DNA of 64,000 nt from Lobosporangium transversale (taxonomy: Eukaryota; Mortierellomycota; Mortierellomycetes; Mortierellales; Mortierellaceae), in NCBI RefSeq assembly GCF_002105155.1, contig NW_019029062.1, positions 1-64,000 on the forward strand, written 5' to 3'. The translations under genes and the position numbers were made by a program. The notes under the pieces were generated by a model, which was not told the DNA's origin, ran no database searches, and was given only the letters and a program-made list of their open reading frames with translations. Below, one piece after another: positions 35,204 through 48,057 of this stretch (the first letter of the stretch is position 1; every line of letters starts with the position of its first letter).

Positions 35204-36352
35204 ATGTCCTTGACTTCGGCCAACGTAACCTATCCTCCTCCTCCACCTTCTCATGTGCGAATGCACTCACACCAACATCAACAACCACCTTCCTACCCTC
35301 AACCTTACCCTCATCATTCTGATATCTCACCCACCATGCACCATGAGTCTCTACCGGCACCTGTTTCACCTTCAATCGAACCCTCACTCTCTCTCTACGT
35401 CTCTACAAGCCCTCACCACCACCATCACCATTCATCGTCTCAGCAACAACACCAGCACTACCATCACCATGAAGCATACCAGGTTCCTTCGCCGCCTTAC
35501 TCACACCCTCATCGCAATTCGATCGAGTCCTCACAGAAACCAATTCTCCCTTATCCTTCTCGACACCCACAACATACTTATTCGTCACCTTCACATCGTA
35601 CCCATCCTTATTCTCCACCCACACTCCCTCCACTGACGGGGCGTCCTCCACCATCACCTCAAAGCCCTGTGGACTCTGCACCTCATTATCCTTCACTTTC
35701 GACCAACAGTCATGACGATCACCATCATTATCGTACAGGATCAGCTTCAATGTCTCCGCCTCCAACAGCAGCAGCAGCAGGCTCAATCCCACTTTCTGTC
35801 AACGACAGGCGAGAGCGTAACAAGGCCGCCTCTGCCAAATATCGAGCCAAGAAGCATTACCAATCTGGAGAGATGCGTGCACAGATCGCCACTCTGCAGG
35901 AACAGAACAGCATCATCACTCGTCAGCTCGAAGAGTGTCGGACTGAGAATACGTCGCTCAAGAACCTGGTCGAAAAGCTCAAGAGTCGACTTGTAGCTGA
36001 GAAGGTCCTGAAACGTTTACGTGAAGCTGGTCGTGAGAAGAAGCATCGAGGTAACGGCATTGGCAGTGGTGCTGGACACTCATCTGCTGCTGCTGTTGAC
36101 AAGCTCTCAGCTCAAGATTTATCCATGACCGATAGTGATGCAGAAGATGTGGTCGATATGATTCTTCCAGACAACGATGATGAAGATGAAGAATTCAATA
36201 GCTATAACAATAGCGATCATGACAACCATAGTGAGCATCAAGAGGTAGATAGAAAGAAGGCCACTGATGTTTTTAGTGGTGAAAGACGACGATATGAGAG
36301 GAGGCCCAGTGGTAGACGTAGAACAACACAGCCAGATGGCAATGATCGTTAA
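35204..36352 (+). CDS. bZIP transcription factor, 382 aa
   Basis: Single exon. The first ~195 residues are Pro/Ser/His-rich and disordered (runs such as PPPPPSH and SPHHHHHHSS), fitting an activation region. The basic region DRRERNKAASAKYRAKKH lies at about residues 201-218 and has the N-x7-R type DNA-contact spacing. A leucine zipper follows to about residue 275 (IATLQEQNSIITRQLEECRT, LKNLVEKLKSRLVAEKVL). The AASAKYRxKK pattern is closest to the Gcn4/Cys-3/Met28-like branch, so a role in amino-acid or sulphur regulation is possible but not shown. The tail has an acidic patch (NDDEDEEFN) and ends in Arg-rich sequence. An upstream TTG in the same frame was rejected and the first ATG used. Confidence 0.83.
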   Translation: MSLTSANVTYPPPPPSHVRMHSHQHQQPPSYPQPYPHHSDISPTMHHESLPAPVSPSIEPSLSLYVSTSPHHHHHHSSSQQQHQHYHHHEAYQVPSPPYSHPHRNSIESSQKPILPYPSRHPQHTYSSPSHRTHPYSPPTLPPLTGRPPPSPQSPVDSAPHYPSLSTNSHDDHHHYRTGSASMSPPPTAAAAGSIPLSVNDRRERNKAASAKYRAKKHYQSGEMRAQIATLQEQNSIITRQLEECRTENTSLKNLVEKLKSRLVAEKVLKRLREAGREKKHRGNGIGSGAGHSSAAAVDKLSAQDLSMTDSDAEDVVDMILPDNDDEDEEFNSYNNSDHDNHSEHQEVDRKKATDVFSGERRRYERRPSGRRRTTQPDGNDR

Positions 36353-37690
36353 TTGCCAGAAGCTATTTCTCTTCCTTGAACACTTGTAACACCACCTGTA
36401 CATTCTTATTCTATAATAAACATACTCTTCATTCTAAATGAACATTTTCTTTTTGTTGATGGTCGCACTGTTTTCTTGGAGCTCGTTTGAGAGAACGATG
36501 GTGTCATTTTTTTTATTTTTTATTCTTTATTCTTTTTTTTTTTTTTTTTTTCTCCTATACTAAATAAGGGCTCACACGATCGGCATGTGCGTGTGAAAGC
36601 AAAGACTGCCCGAGTGGAGACACTCTTGAAGTCAAAAAAAAAAAAAAAAAAAAAAAAAGATAATGACATTTAATGACAATGACATACAAAGGAAAGGATA
36701 TTAATTGAAATCTTTTTTTATGCTTTGCCCTTCCAATCCTAAATAAATTCAGCCAACGAGCGTTCACGATTTCGGTTTGTGACCGATGGTGCCATCCTTC
36801 CAAATCCTTGGCTCATCGCATTGGATTTCGATAAGGGGGGGATAACAAGTCAAAAAAACAAACAATATTGAACTGAACATCTATCATATTCACTCAAGAA
36901 GGCCTTTTCTTTTCTCTTATCCATTATCTTTCTTTACTTAAAACTAAAACTAAAACCGTAACCATTAATCCTTATTCGTTTAATTCGATTTTCAATTGAA
37001 AGATTCATGGGTAAATTAAAAATCTTTTCTTTGAAATACTTTATTATATTTATATAACACTATATAATGACAGAGAGAAAAGGAAACATCCGATGGCGCC
37101 ATTCTACGAATAATGTTGATATTTATCTACAGAAATTGCATAAATATATATATATATATAATATACAACTACAATAAACAAGCTGATCCGCACCGTTGTA
37201 CATGTATACAGTAATTCTTTTCCCATTCTACATTTTATTGGCACTCACTTTTAAAACATTTGAGCGTGATCCAGAGATTGCATAATGGGATCTTTGCTTT
37301 GTCATCGGGAGAAAAGTAAGTTGGCACCTGCACAAAGTGACCATGAGAATCTCTAGTGTATCCGATTGGATCTTTTTCACTAGCCGCTCCACGAGAGAAA
37401 CAATGTGACAAAGATATCAGTGGAGAATATAATCCCCCTGACTCCAAATCCAGCTGAGAATTAATTCTTGTTTGAATTCTCAAACCAGATCCAGCTCGAA
37501 GGAGTGTTAACATCGCTTCAAATACAACGGTTTACAAAAAAATACTCTCTTTTCAAATTTACTGTGTAATAATAGAAAAAAATAACATATTATACAAATC
37601 ATCAAAAAAAAAAGACAATAAAGTTATTAGGAAAAGAAAAAAAAAAAAAAAGCAGGTGTATGCGCATGAGGCTAGAAGAACAGTAGAGTT
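36353..37690. other. Convergent intergenic region
   Basis: About 1.3 kb between the 3' ends of the bZIP and SSXT genes. It holds T and A runs (36533-36551, 36634-36658), a TA-rich stretch at 37142-37162 and another A run at 37637-37651. A 92-codon ATG-initiated frame on the minus strand (37513-37235) lacks any family resemblance and is not called. Confidence 0.4.
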
Positions 37691-40600
37691 CTACAAGTTT
37701 AAAAATCCACTCATTACATCGTCCTCATCGTCGTTAACCATGCTTTCCATTTCCAGATTTTCGAGACCACCTTGCTGATGCTGCTGGTGCTGCTGATTCT
37801 GTTGATCCTGGCCCTGAATATTTCCATATCCCACAGATGATCCTGACATATCCGTTCCAAGTCTGCTAGATTCGTCGTCATTGTTGGCTGAATCACTGGT
37901 ACTAGGGTCCTCATTAGTGTACATGGACATATCCATCACCTCCATCTCAATCCCCATATCCAAATTCAACAGGTCTTCGCCTTCCTCACCCATAGAAGTT
38001 GAAGAAGTCACTAATCCTGAGGAATTTGTATTTATATTGCGGTTGCTGTTATTGCTACTATTATTATTGCCGTTGATGTTACTACTGGAGTCGTTGTTAA
38101 TGTGGTTATCGCTATTGTTATTATTGCCGCCACCACTACTGTTAATATGACCAACAGTAGACATGCCTTGCAAACTGGCCTGATGGCTGCTAGTGCCGCT
38201 ATTGAACGAGGTTCCCCCAGGTGTCAATGAACCTGGGATCTGCTGAGGCGACTGGAGCTGTTGTTGTTGTTGTTGTGATAAATCAACAGATCCTGACCGT
38301 GATCCTGGAAGTGACTGTATTCCAGCCACTCTGGAAGCCGTGGGCGCCGGTGATCCTTGTTGGCTACTGCTTGACATCAGATTACTGCGAGGATTTAGAT
38401 CAATGGATCCTGAGTGACTAGGGCTATGACTTTGACTGATCCCAGGTGTGGGACTAAAGACCGCGGGACTGTTTACGCCAGGGCTCATCATGGGACTATT
38501 TTGTCGGCTCCGAGAATGCTGCTGTTGTAATTGCAACTGCTGTTGTTGCTGCAGTCCTTGTTGATGTTGAAGATGTTGTTGCTGCTGCTGTTGCTGTTGG
38601 TGGTGTTGTGGTTGCATTATATGCATATGTATGTTGTTCAATTGATGCTGCTGATGAGGTCCTAGTTGCATCTGAATACCGCTTCCTTGGCCTCCCAGCA
38701 TATGTCTGCCAGTCAATGGGAGCTGCATAGGTCCGGACATGGGCAACTGCATCTGTGCCTGCATAGGTCCGGACATGGGCAACTGCATCTGTGCCTGCAT
38801 AGGTATTGACATCGGCATGCTTTGGCTCATAGAAGTAGCGCCAATGGCGTTCAAAGGCATACCCATGGGTACACCAACACCCATACCCATACCCATACCC
38901 ATGCCCATGTTCATATTCATGCCCATGCCTATGCCCATGCCCATTAGGTGTTGCTGGTGCTGAGCGGCTTGTGCTACATGTTGTCCGGGAGCCATGGCAG
39001 GTCGTGCGTGAACTGTCGTAGGACTTGGGGTGTGAGATTGAAATGGTACTGTAAATGACATCGGGGCGGTTAATGATCCGATTTGACTCGCCATAGATGT
39101 TGTAGTGGGTGATGCAACTCGTTGACCGGCTGCATCTTGTTGAATCGCTGCATGTGACACATTTGGTGATGGTGTTGCTGATCCTGCACCAGCGCGTTGA
39201 GGAGGGAGAGTTTGGTTTGAAACAATAGGGGAGCTGTTCCTACTTCCGGCAGTGTTTTGTTGAAGAGACTGTACTTGTTGTGGAAGAAGAGGTTGTGGTG
39301 CCGGTGATTTGGGATTGTGAATGCCTAAAGGCGAGTGTGGTGTCTGGGGCTGTGATTGGATTTGCGCTTGAGCCAATGCAGGACTGCCGGTTGTGCTGCT
39401 TCCTTGCTTCAAGTGCGCAAGTCCACCTAAAGATGGTGATGACTGTACAGAGTTGGGGCCTGTCTGAGCCTTAACCGCATTAATTACCAGAGCTGTAGGT
39501 GGCATGGGAGCAGCTGAAGTTGATGCAGGGGACGATGGAATTCCACTGGACTGCATATTTGCCGTCGATGATGTTTGTGGGGTTGTGGATGTATCGGTAA
39601 TGGTCGGGCTTTGTGGTATCGCTGGAGGCATTGATGAAGAGGGAGGTTGGGTAACTATGCTGGGCTGCGGCGTAGACGAGGAGGCTGTCGAAGAGTTGAC
39701 ACTTGTAGGCATATCTAGTGTCGACTGTGTCTGTTGCACTTGCTGTTGGGGGGTCATATTAGGTAGTGGTCGTTGTGATGGTGTTGCAACTGATTGATCC
39801 CCTATTATGGATACACAATAAGGAGCAGGCGACGCGGGTGATCCTGCATTACTTGCTGTCTTTTGTGGAACAGATGTAGCTACAATAGGTGCGGTTGATA
39901 CCACAGGGCTCACTGCGACTCCGTTTGTTACAGACGATACGGAAGCGGAGATTGGTACTACTCCTGTGCTACTAGATGCTGGTGATGTTTCTGTTTCAGA
40001 TTTCACCGCTGTATCTGTAGCCTCTTTTTTCAATTCCCCCTGCTTTTGTAACAAGGCCTTTTGTGCTGCCGCAAAGGCGATAGCCACCTTCGGAAGTGCT
40101 GTCATCGCACGTACTGCAGAAGGAAATCGTGCTGGAGGAAGTGGTGATAGATCCGGCTTTGATGGAGGTTCTTTTGTTAGCTGAAAACGCACAATCCATA
40201 AAAAAAACAAAAAGATATATAATTGATATTAGTAATAGAATAAGAGCATAACAGACTCTGATCAGATGACTATCGACCTCCTCGTCACAGCTTTCAATAA
40301 GGCGCAAGAGTATATTTCTCAAAGTCACTCACTGGTAGCACCTTGATGATCTCTGTCCATGTGGCTAAGTACGATAACATAGCCTGAAGGCGAGCTTGAT
40401 ACCTTTCGCGTTGTAACATGCCAAAAGAAAAATGAAAAAAAAAGTACAGAATAAGTCCTTTAGCTCGAACATTCAGTTTGTATGTCGTACGGATCGGCAA
40501 ATATGTATCTTAACCTACCTTGCGAAATCAGGATCACTGATCAGATTACTATTTTGATAATCCAGACAGACGCAAATTAACTCTTTGTTCAAATCCAGAA

Positions 40601-41656
40601 GCTAGGGTTGACATATACGTCGTGAGTCATGGACATGCTGATGGTCAGCTATCACCACTAATGCTTTGGTATTTTAAAATCAATTATCCGCATTCGCCTA
40701 TACTGCTCACTCACTGCATGAACGACCTCCATGTTGATATCTATGTCGTACTCCTTTGCAGGCGGCATAGGCGTAGGAGTGCCATGAGGCGTTATTGATG
40801 GACGAACAGGAAGTCCTGGCATTGTCTGCATTCCTGGAACACCTGGCATGCTTGTTGTACCAGGGACCTTCCCGACTCCAGGCGTCACTCCTGATACTCC
40901 AGGCATGGTTGGCATGGCTGGCATGGTTGGCATCGCAGAACCACTTGGCATTCCTGGAATACTTTGTATCCCTGTAGTGCCTGTCATCCCTGGTATATTT
41001 TGTATTCCTGAAGTACCTGCCATCCCTGGTACTCCTGAAAGTCCGTTTGGCCTCTGCTTACTAGCATGGCTGGGATGCAAGTGCTGTTGTTGTTGCTGTT
41101 GCATCTGTGCAAGCATTCGTTGTTGCTGTTGATGTTGTTGTTGGAGCACTAAGTTATTTTGCATTGGATGCGGACCTGATATAGGGGTTGGTTGCATCTG
41201 CATCTGCATTTGTAGTGGTATTGATTGCGGTGCTTGTTGTGGCTGCTGTGGTATCTGCTGTGCTTGTTGTTGCAAAAGACCCATTGGACGTGCCATCATC
41301 TGCTGGTGCAGCTGTTGCTGTTGTAACTGTTGATGTTGAAGTAGTTGCTGCTGTTGCTGCATTTGCATTTGCTGAAGTTGATATTGCTGCTGCTGGAACT
41401 GTTGATGTTGTTCTAGAGATGGGTTCTTCATGGCCGCACGTTGTTGCTGTTGCAGCATTTGCTGGTGCTGTTGGATCTGTCTCTGCTGCAACTGTTGCTG
41501 CTGATATCGCATTTGTTGCTGTAGCGCCATTTGCTGCTGTTGGTATTGTTGCTGCTGTAAAAGTTGCTGCTGCTGCTGCTGTTGCAAAAACTGCTGTTGT
41601 TGCTGTTGTTGCAGAGGCGTAAGCTGCGGGAAATGGTGAGGCGGTTGCTGTTGCAT
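37691..41656 (-). CDS. SSXT (SS18/AN3-like) domain protein with Gln-rich body, 1,194 aa
   Basis: Four exons: 41656-40715, 40601-40519, 40402-40333 and 40180-37691. All junctions are GT-AG with matching phase. Joining exons 1-3 builds an SSXT-type helical domain: VVHALLDLNKELICVCLDYQ, then FARYQARLQAMLSYLATW. In SS18, plant AN3/GIF and fungal relatives this short domain binds BRM/Snf2-type ATPases in SWI/SNF complexes, so a chromatin coactivator role is likely. Unusually, the domain sits in the middle. Before it are about 190 residues dominated by Gln and a (PGM)-rich spacer, and after it about 830 disordered residues with Ser/Pro/Gln, Gly-Met repeats and Asn runs. A short acidic tail (MVNDDEDDVMSGFLNL) ends it, resembling an activation motif. 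The domain call rests on remembered consensus. Confidence 0.72.
38725..38796 (-). repeat. Perfect 36-bp tandem duplication inside the SSXT gene
   Basis: Two identical 36-bp units, in frame, encode a doubled 12-residue block (MSGPMQAQMQLP). They lie next to a Gly-Met-rich repeat at 38868-38940. The exact identity points to recent slippage or unequal exchange in a disordered region. Confidence 0.9.
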
Positions 41657-43090
41657 CTTGGTCGTCTAGTGAATGGCAAAGATGATCGCTCACTAGCAAA
41701 CGAGAATATGCTAAAAAAAAAAAAAAAAAGACAGCAATCCTTTGGTTGATGCTGCGTCGCGTTTTGTTAACGTCGCGTTCTACCAGCGCCGCGTCAAGGC
41801 AAGTCAATTGCCAAGTTCCCTTGAGAATCTATAATCCTGTTTGATTTGAACGTTGCACTTGAGTGATGACCTCCGCTGCTTTTTTTGTACATCTCACATC
41901 TTTTTTTACATCTTTTTTGTCCCTTTGTCCAGTGGCTTTTGCTCCTAACCGCGTTCTTTATTCGAGCGCGTCGTTCGTATGCGTCTTGTTTTCTGAGCCT
42001 CGAAGGTTGAGATTGAGCAGCAAAACCTCGGCTATCTAGTCGTCTGTACCCAATGTTAGTTGTCCAGGTTTTACAAAAACCTTGGTAACAAAATTCTGGC
42101 TCAACTGAACACGCAACTCCTGTCGTAGGCCATACTATGTCCTGCCTACGCCATGAAATGGGATCTACCATCCAAGAAATGGGTCAGTGCCACAGCGGCG
42201 TGCTTTACTTCTTTCTGACCCCTTTCCTTTGCAACCCAAGCATGAATAAAACATAGTTACCGAAAGATAAAGGTTTGAGAGAAGGTATCCAGCATCCACA
42301 GACATTCAATGACATGGTATAATCTTAACAGGATTAGCTTATTTGAAAATGTCAAATACGATTTATACTGAGAGCGAGGGACACCCCTGACAGCAACATC
42401 ACTCCAAATATTTAAAAACAACACTTTGAAGAACCTCCTTCCGACACTCACTGATGGTGAATTCACTTCGGAACTATTTCAAACACCTTTTTACATGAAG
42501 AAAGTGACCTTTCTGATACACTTAAACTTGAGTCTCTTTTTTCGATTGCTTTTTTTTTTTTTTCTTGTCACTTTGTTGTTGCAGCAAAGTGGCCGCCATG
42601 AAGTTTAATGCTATTCAATTAGGTTAGGAAGGATAATAAAGTTCCTACAAGTAAGCGACCTTTTTCATAACAATTCTGCTTTGGGTCATTTTTGAAATTA
42701 AAAAGTACCACATAGAGCATCAGAAGGAATGTATGTGCAATCCTGTCACAACTACAGAATAAACTAGGACGTATTATGTTCTTTGATAACCGAGAATCAA
42801 ATGCAATCACAGTATTAACAGTCAATTTGAAGAAGAGGGGCCCATAGTTGGATTACACTGGTCAGAAAATGAATGTATTTGTCAAGGTTAACGAGTAAAA
42901 TAGACCATCTAACAATACTAAAAAGTACAGGATTTGAATGCAATTTGAGGTATTTCAAAAGAATGGGTAACAAAAACGAGTTAATATTAAGGTTCTCGTT
43001 AATACCAATGGAGTATCAAGTAATACAAACGCAGTGCAGGTGTATTGTTGAAGGGAAAAATAAGCTATTTAGTATTTTGATTACCTTCGT
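41657..43090. other. Intergenic region between SSXT and eS24 genes
   Basis: About 1.4 kb. It holds the SSXT promoter, with an A run at 41714-41729, and the 3' flank of eS24. A 125-codon ATG-initiated minus-strand frame at 42171-41794 is Arg/Lys-rich and has no family resemblance. It may be leader sequence of the SSXT transcript and is not called as a gene. Confidence 0.4.
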
Positions 43091-44092
43091 TTACTTCTTG
43101 GCAACAGCGGCCTTAGCCTTCTTGGTGCCACGGAGCTTCTTGCTACGGTTCTTACGCTCCTTGCGCTGCTTGCGAGATGGCTTCTTAATCTCCAAGAGGC
43201 CGTGCTATATATATATAAAAGAGCAAGTATTCATAATAGTGTCAATAATGAAACACGATAACTTTCAGCGACAGAGGTGGGTTGAAATCCCGAGCGTTAC
43301 ACCATTTCGTTGATTGAGAAGCATCGTCAATGTCATCGATCCTCATCTGCTTTGTTCATGCGCATTCTCATGTGCCCAGTATAGATCTCAAAAAAACTTC
43401 CTCCTTGCTGTTAAATACTGTGTTCGTTTTGACAGACCCTGGGTTTCGTCTTTTTTTTTTTTTTTTTTTTTGAGTGAAATTTGGCTTCATATCCCTTTTG
43501 CTGATGCTCCTGCTTAGATTTCTTCATATGAACATTTTTTCTTTCAGTCGAGCCTTCAAGCTCCAGTAATCCTGCACTCCTGTACTCCTATACCTCTATA
43601 TGCCTGCACTTCCGTAAATTTTGCGCCACTCCACTGGTTCTTTCATTTCTCCTTTTTGCTATAAGACTGAAGGGAGAGATACATACACGAACAAGGCGGT
43701 ACTTGGGCTCGAACTTCTTGGCAGCATCCATGTTGTCGTAGATCAAGGCGAAGCCAGTCGACTTTCCACCACCGAATTGGGTGCGGAAACCGAAGCAGAA
43801 GATAACCTCCTTATCAACCTTGTACATTTTGGCGAGCTTCTCACGGACCTCATCCTTGGAGAGGTTGGCGCGAGTGGGGTGGATAATATCCACGACCTAA
43901 TTTACAAAAAAAAAAGCTCCCTATGTTTAATGGTCAAGGCTCCCTTTTATCCATGCCTATCCTTTTTGTTGCAGATCTTGTCAAAGGCCAAAAAATAAAA
44001 ATAAAAAGTCTAGCCTCGTTTACCATTTGCTTTCTGGCCAAAAGGCGGTTAGTCAAGAACTTGCGGGTTCTGATGGTAGCAGTGGAATCGGC
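43091..44092 (-). CDS. RPS24: Ribosomal protein eS24 (S24), three of four exons, start exon not fixed
   Basis: Exons 44092-44024 ([18 protein letters not shown]), 43896-43687 ([51 protein letters not shown]) and 43204-43091 ([20 protein letters not shown] to AVAKK stop). All junctions are phase 0. With the initiator Met this gives 131 residues, the normal size of eS24 in the 40S subunit, and conservation is complete. The first coding exon starts right after an acceptor (CTCTTAG), so the start codon must lie on a very short upstream exon. One candidate is the ATG at 44591-44589 with GTATTA after it, but the donor is weak. Start codons isolated on their own exon are common in fungal ribosomal protein genes. 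Confidence 0.9.
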
Positions 44093-45219
44093 CTAAGAGC
44101 GTGAACCACCCAAAAAAATAACAAATTAGGTTAATGAGATCAATGTCCTAGTTATTGATGCATCTCATTGACCACATGAAATCCGACAATCATCGCCACT
44201 TTTTTTTGGTTGATTCATTATCCACCAATGTCCACTTCTGGATGAAATGTCATTGAATTTATGATTTAATTGCTCTCTTCTCACTCTTTATCGTTCTTCT
44301 ATCCTGTTTCAGAATGCTGGATCTAAAGGAATTCGTATGATGAAAATACACCTCTGGCGACATCGTGTCCGCACCACTCCCTTTATCCTACATTATCCCC
44401 TGATTATAATGGTAGTGTAAATTCTGGATAGCGCTGATATGAAGTTATTTCAACCGATGGATAGTTATGATTGCATGGATATCGTTGGATGAATATGTTT
44501 CCTGACACATCACTCCTCAAGTATGCTCTCTTGAACCCCTCAGTTTTTCCATATGTGTGACTGTGATTTCTATCGAAACCTGTAATACCATTTTTTGATC
44601 AAAAGAGGGAGATTTCTAATCTGCAGCCTTGAGGTTCCCTTATAGCCAGTGTAATGGAAGAAACAGGTAGTGGCTTGTGTGGTGTGACCCATCAATTAAT
44701 TCACAATTCAAGCATGTTTGCATATCACTCCCTGTTCTGGCTTCTTCATTCACTGTCGAAAAATACTGATACTGACTGAGGCTTTTCAATATTTGTATAA
44801 AATATCAGACCAGCGCCAATAATAGGATACTTCCACTCCAAACAGCAGCGGAAGATCTTATGAAACCCCCAAAAAGAAAAAAAAAAGGATAGTAGAACAG
44901 TGGCCAAATGGGCTTATACTTTCTTTCAACAGCGTTCATGGCAAAGAAAATGGTGCAAGTTAACAGGGATAAAAATAAATATATATATACTACCGAACAA
45001 TTGTTCAAAGGAAGAGTTTTTAAATTTTTGCGAGCATGGTACATATTCAAAACTACATGGATATTCAAGAGTAAAAAAAAAAAGGTCCCCCCTCATTGCT
45101 GGAAGATCGCCAAAAGTTACACTGATCAAAAAAGTAAAAAGAGGAAAAAATATTACTTTTTCATCTTTATTCCTCAACAGCTTTAAAATATTTTCAGAAG
45201 GTTGGGATCATCTTTTTCT
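44093..45219. other. eS24 upstream region and first intron, uL22 3' flank
   Basis: About 1.1 kb. It must contain the eS24 initiator exon, its first intron and its promoter. The part 44800-45219 is the 3' flank of uL22, with A runs at 44879-44886 and 45073-45083. No other gene is seen. Confidence 0.4.
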
Positions 45220-46322
45220 TTAAGCACGACGGGCACGAGCAGCAAGCTGGCGAGAATTGAGCTTGGGCTTCTTGGCTTCAACCTCACGCTTGACAGCCTC
45301 ATTCTCCTCAGCGAGGATGATCTCGATGTGGCAGGGAGACGACATGTAGGGGTTGATACGACCGTGAGCACGGTAGGTACGGCGGCGCTGGCGAGGGGCC
45401 TGATTGACCTGGATGTGCTTGACGACAAGAGCATCCTGATCCAAACCCTTAACCTAGATAAGATGATTATTGAAAATGATATTTGTTCCAATCAATAAAC
45501 AAAAGTATCGATCATTTCTTTTCCTTTTCTCATTCATGTCCAAAATATGACCACAGATCTTGGTTAAGAGTTCTTGAATCACTCTTCCCTCAATTCGTTG
45601 CGCCATGATCGTTTTCTGTCGAAATGATATTCAAAGCTACTCATTTCTTCTTTGATTTTTTTTTTCCCAACAACGAGGCCTGACAAATCATGCAGGCTCC
45701 ATGAAACCACAATATCGTCATTGTCAGTTGCCTTTGTCCTGTTAATCGCTTTTAACGCGTCCAGAATTTGTCAATTTAGCTACTAATCTGCCGTGACTTT
45801 CGCTCGAGATCAAAATGCCCGTCATTAGAGTATATATTTGAATTATCCTGATAATGAATAATGAGTACTCACCTCGGCATTGGACTCGGCGTTCTTGAGC
45901 AAGTCAGTGACAAACTCAACAGACTTGACGGGCCAGCGACCCATGGTCATGCCGAAATGCTTAGCTTGAGCAGTGCGACCGATACCACCGTTGAAGCGGC
46001 GGAAAGGAATGACCTGCTTGTGATCCTTGACGGCCTCGAGGTAGGTGAGGGCCTTCTTCAACTTCATGCCAGAGATGGCAGCAGCGACCTCACGAGTGTT
46101 CTTGAAGTGAACACGGAGGTAGGAGCCGCGAGACATGGCAGCTGAAAAAACGTATAAAAGGTAAAAGAAAGACTGCTCATTAGCATTATAGTCTTACTCA
46201 TTACTTCCGATTTTCCTCTTTCTTTTTTTTTTTACCCATTCATCTTTTCCATTAGCCTCTGGGTCCAAGAAGCATTACTTACTCTTTGAGCTGTTGGCAG
46301 GGGTGGCAGCGTATCTCACCAT
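45220..46322 (-). CDS. RPL17: Ribosomal protein uL22 (L17), 180 aa
   Basis: Three exons: 46322-46283 ([13 protein letters not shown]), 46141-45873 ([20 protein letters not shown] to [11 protein letters not shown]) and 45453-45220 ([20 protein letters not shown] to LAARARRA). The junctions are phase 1 and phase 0. uL22 lies at the polypeptide exit tunnel of the 60S subunit. The conserved [19 protein letters not shown] and [18 protein letters not shown] blocks are intact and length is normal. Intron 2 is about 420 nt, long for this window, as is often seen in ribosomal protein genes. It shares orientation with eS24 but is separated by over 1 kb, so each has its own promoter. Confidence 0.93.
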
Positions 46323-47252
46323 TTTGTCCTACGAGAGGTGGGCGCAAAAAAGAAAGAAAAAAATAGATTTCTAGTTAGATCTTTGATGCAATATATACAG
46401 TCAATCTTTGTCCTGCGTCCCTTATCAGATTTCATAGCAATCTCATCGTCTTCCATAGAATCAAAAAATCTCCTTGCAATGGTTATATACGTCTTTCTGA
46501 TCCTTCTGCTAGCCTCTTAGATTGCTTTTTTTTCCGGTCAGGAAAGATTTGAAGCAGAGGTTCCTCTTTATCTTTTTCTCTTTCTCTTTTTTAGAAATGT
46601 TGGATGTTTCATTGAAGTGGTATCCTTGTATAATTGCTGAATGAAGAAGATTGAGGGACATGGGTAGATGTCTATGTCGACCATGTATTTATATGCATGC
46701 TCCTTCAAGTTCAAAAAGGAATTAAATCCTGCCTTGGATGTTATTCTTATTCCCTTGAAAAACTTTGCATCTGTATCCTGCCCAATTTGTCTTTCTCAAT
46801 CAAGACAAAAAAAAAGGAGATAATTACTGAACAGTTTCAACGTTCTGAGTGTAGTTTGGATAACAGGATGGATGGGGGTCCTTTGATAATATTGAGAATT
46901 GGATGGCTACATGATCGTGAAGTGCCGATATCCATCCATGAATGCCCCAGTGCCTTCATATTAAATCCCACTGTGAATGTGACTGTCTCTGCAGGTCTCT
47001 ACCTTTTGGATTAGAGATAGAGGAAAGAAGGATCCACTCAATAACAGCACACTGTGTAATAAAATCAAATTCTTGGTCGCTATCGCCCCTCAAATTTGAA
47101 TTTTCTTGAGACGTGGCTTTTTTTTAAGCAATTCCCCCATCTTCCCCCGCTCTAAAAACATGGCCAAACGAGCACGACTCATCTGGTGCAAACAGAAAAA
47201 AACACACATACACAGATAAAGGAAAGAAAAGAAAGAGGAGAAAGATATCATC
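46323..47252. other. Divergent intergenic region, uL22 / MED27
   Basis: About 930 bp between divergent start codons. It includes pyrimidine-rich DNA at 46560-46590 (TTTTTCTCTTTCTC) that could serve as a ribosomal-gene promoter element, and purine-rich leader sequence at 47195-47250 before MED27. A 105-codon frame at 46697-47014 crosses these and has no family signature. Confidence 0.4.
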
Positions 47253-48020
47253 ATGCCAGGAACAGAAGACATTGAGGCGGCCATTGAAAAGAATAAGAAT
47301 TCATTGCAGGACATTGAACACATGATTAACTCTGTACGCGAAAAGCATTGTGGCAATATCTTAAAGGGTCTTTTTTCTTAAAAAAAAAAGGCGATTTTGA
47401 ACACTCTTTCTAATCGTACTTGCTATGGGATACCCAATCGTTATTATTTTTGTTATTACTATTTTAGCTCAACGATGTTCGATCCTCTGTTCACCATATC
47501 TTTCACATTCTACAAGGACGTACAGGTATTTATTCTTGAGGCTTTTGACATATCATACACCTTTTCCTCTTTTTTAATAGAAGATCAACCATCAAAGAGA
47601 CATTTACTGACACTGCTTTTTGATACTATGTATAAAGAGCCAGAGTCAGGGAATGCCTTTCGGGAACATGCAAGGTTTACATATACCGCTTTAGAATGTC
47701 TAGCCAAACTGGCACTCAGTTCTGATGGTTAGTCATGATAAGATTTATTTTATTTTATTTTATTTTATGGTATCTAGACCAAATAGGTTCAACTTTTTAT
47801 TTTATTTTATTTTATTTATTTAATTTTTTTTTTTTTGCTTCCTCGTTCTTGGATAAATACGATTCAATATGTATAGCTGTCCTAAACGACGCACAGGCTT
47901 TGGAACTTCCAGTATTGCAAGGACCATCTCCAATGTAATACATATCCCCTACACAGAGTGTCATCATTGGATGTGAAACGAAAAAAAAATTAACCGAAGA
48001 AATATACGACCCACTGTTTC

Positions 48021-48057
<37 letters not shown>

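Noticed and set aside
37235-37513. 92-codon ATG-initiated frame on the minus strand downstream of the SSXT gene
   Set aside because: No signal peptide, domain or family resemblance. It sits in 3' flanking DNA. It could be a small gene but nothing positive supports it.
41794-42171. 125-codon Arg/Lys-rich frame upstream of the SSXT gene
   Set aside because: Composition resembles leader or random sequence and no homologue is recognised. More likely 5' leader of the adjacent transcript.
43314-43517. 67-codon frame inside the eS24 intron
   Set aside because: It lies within a confirmed phase-0 intron and spans a T run. It has no features of its own.
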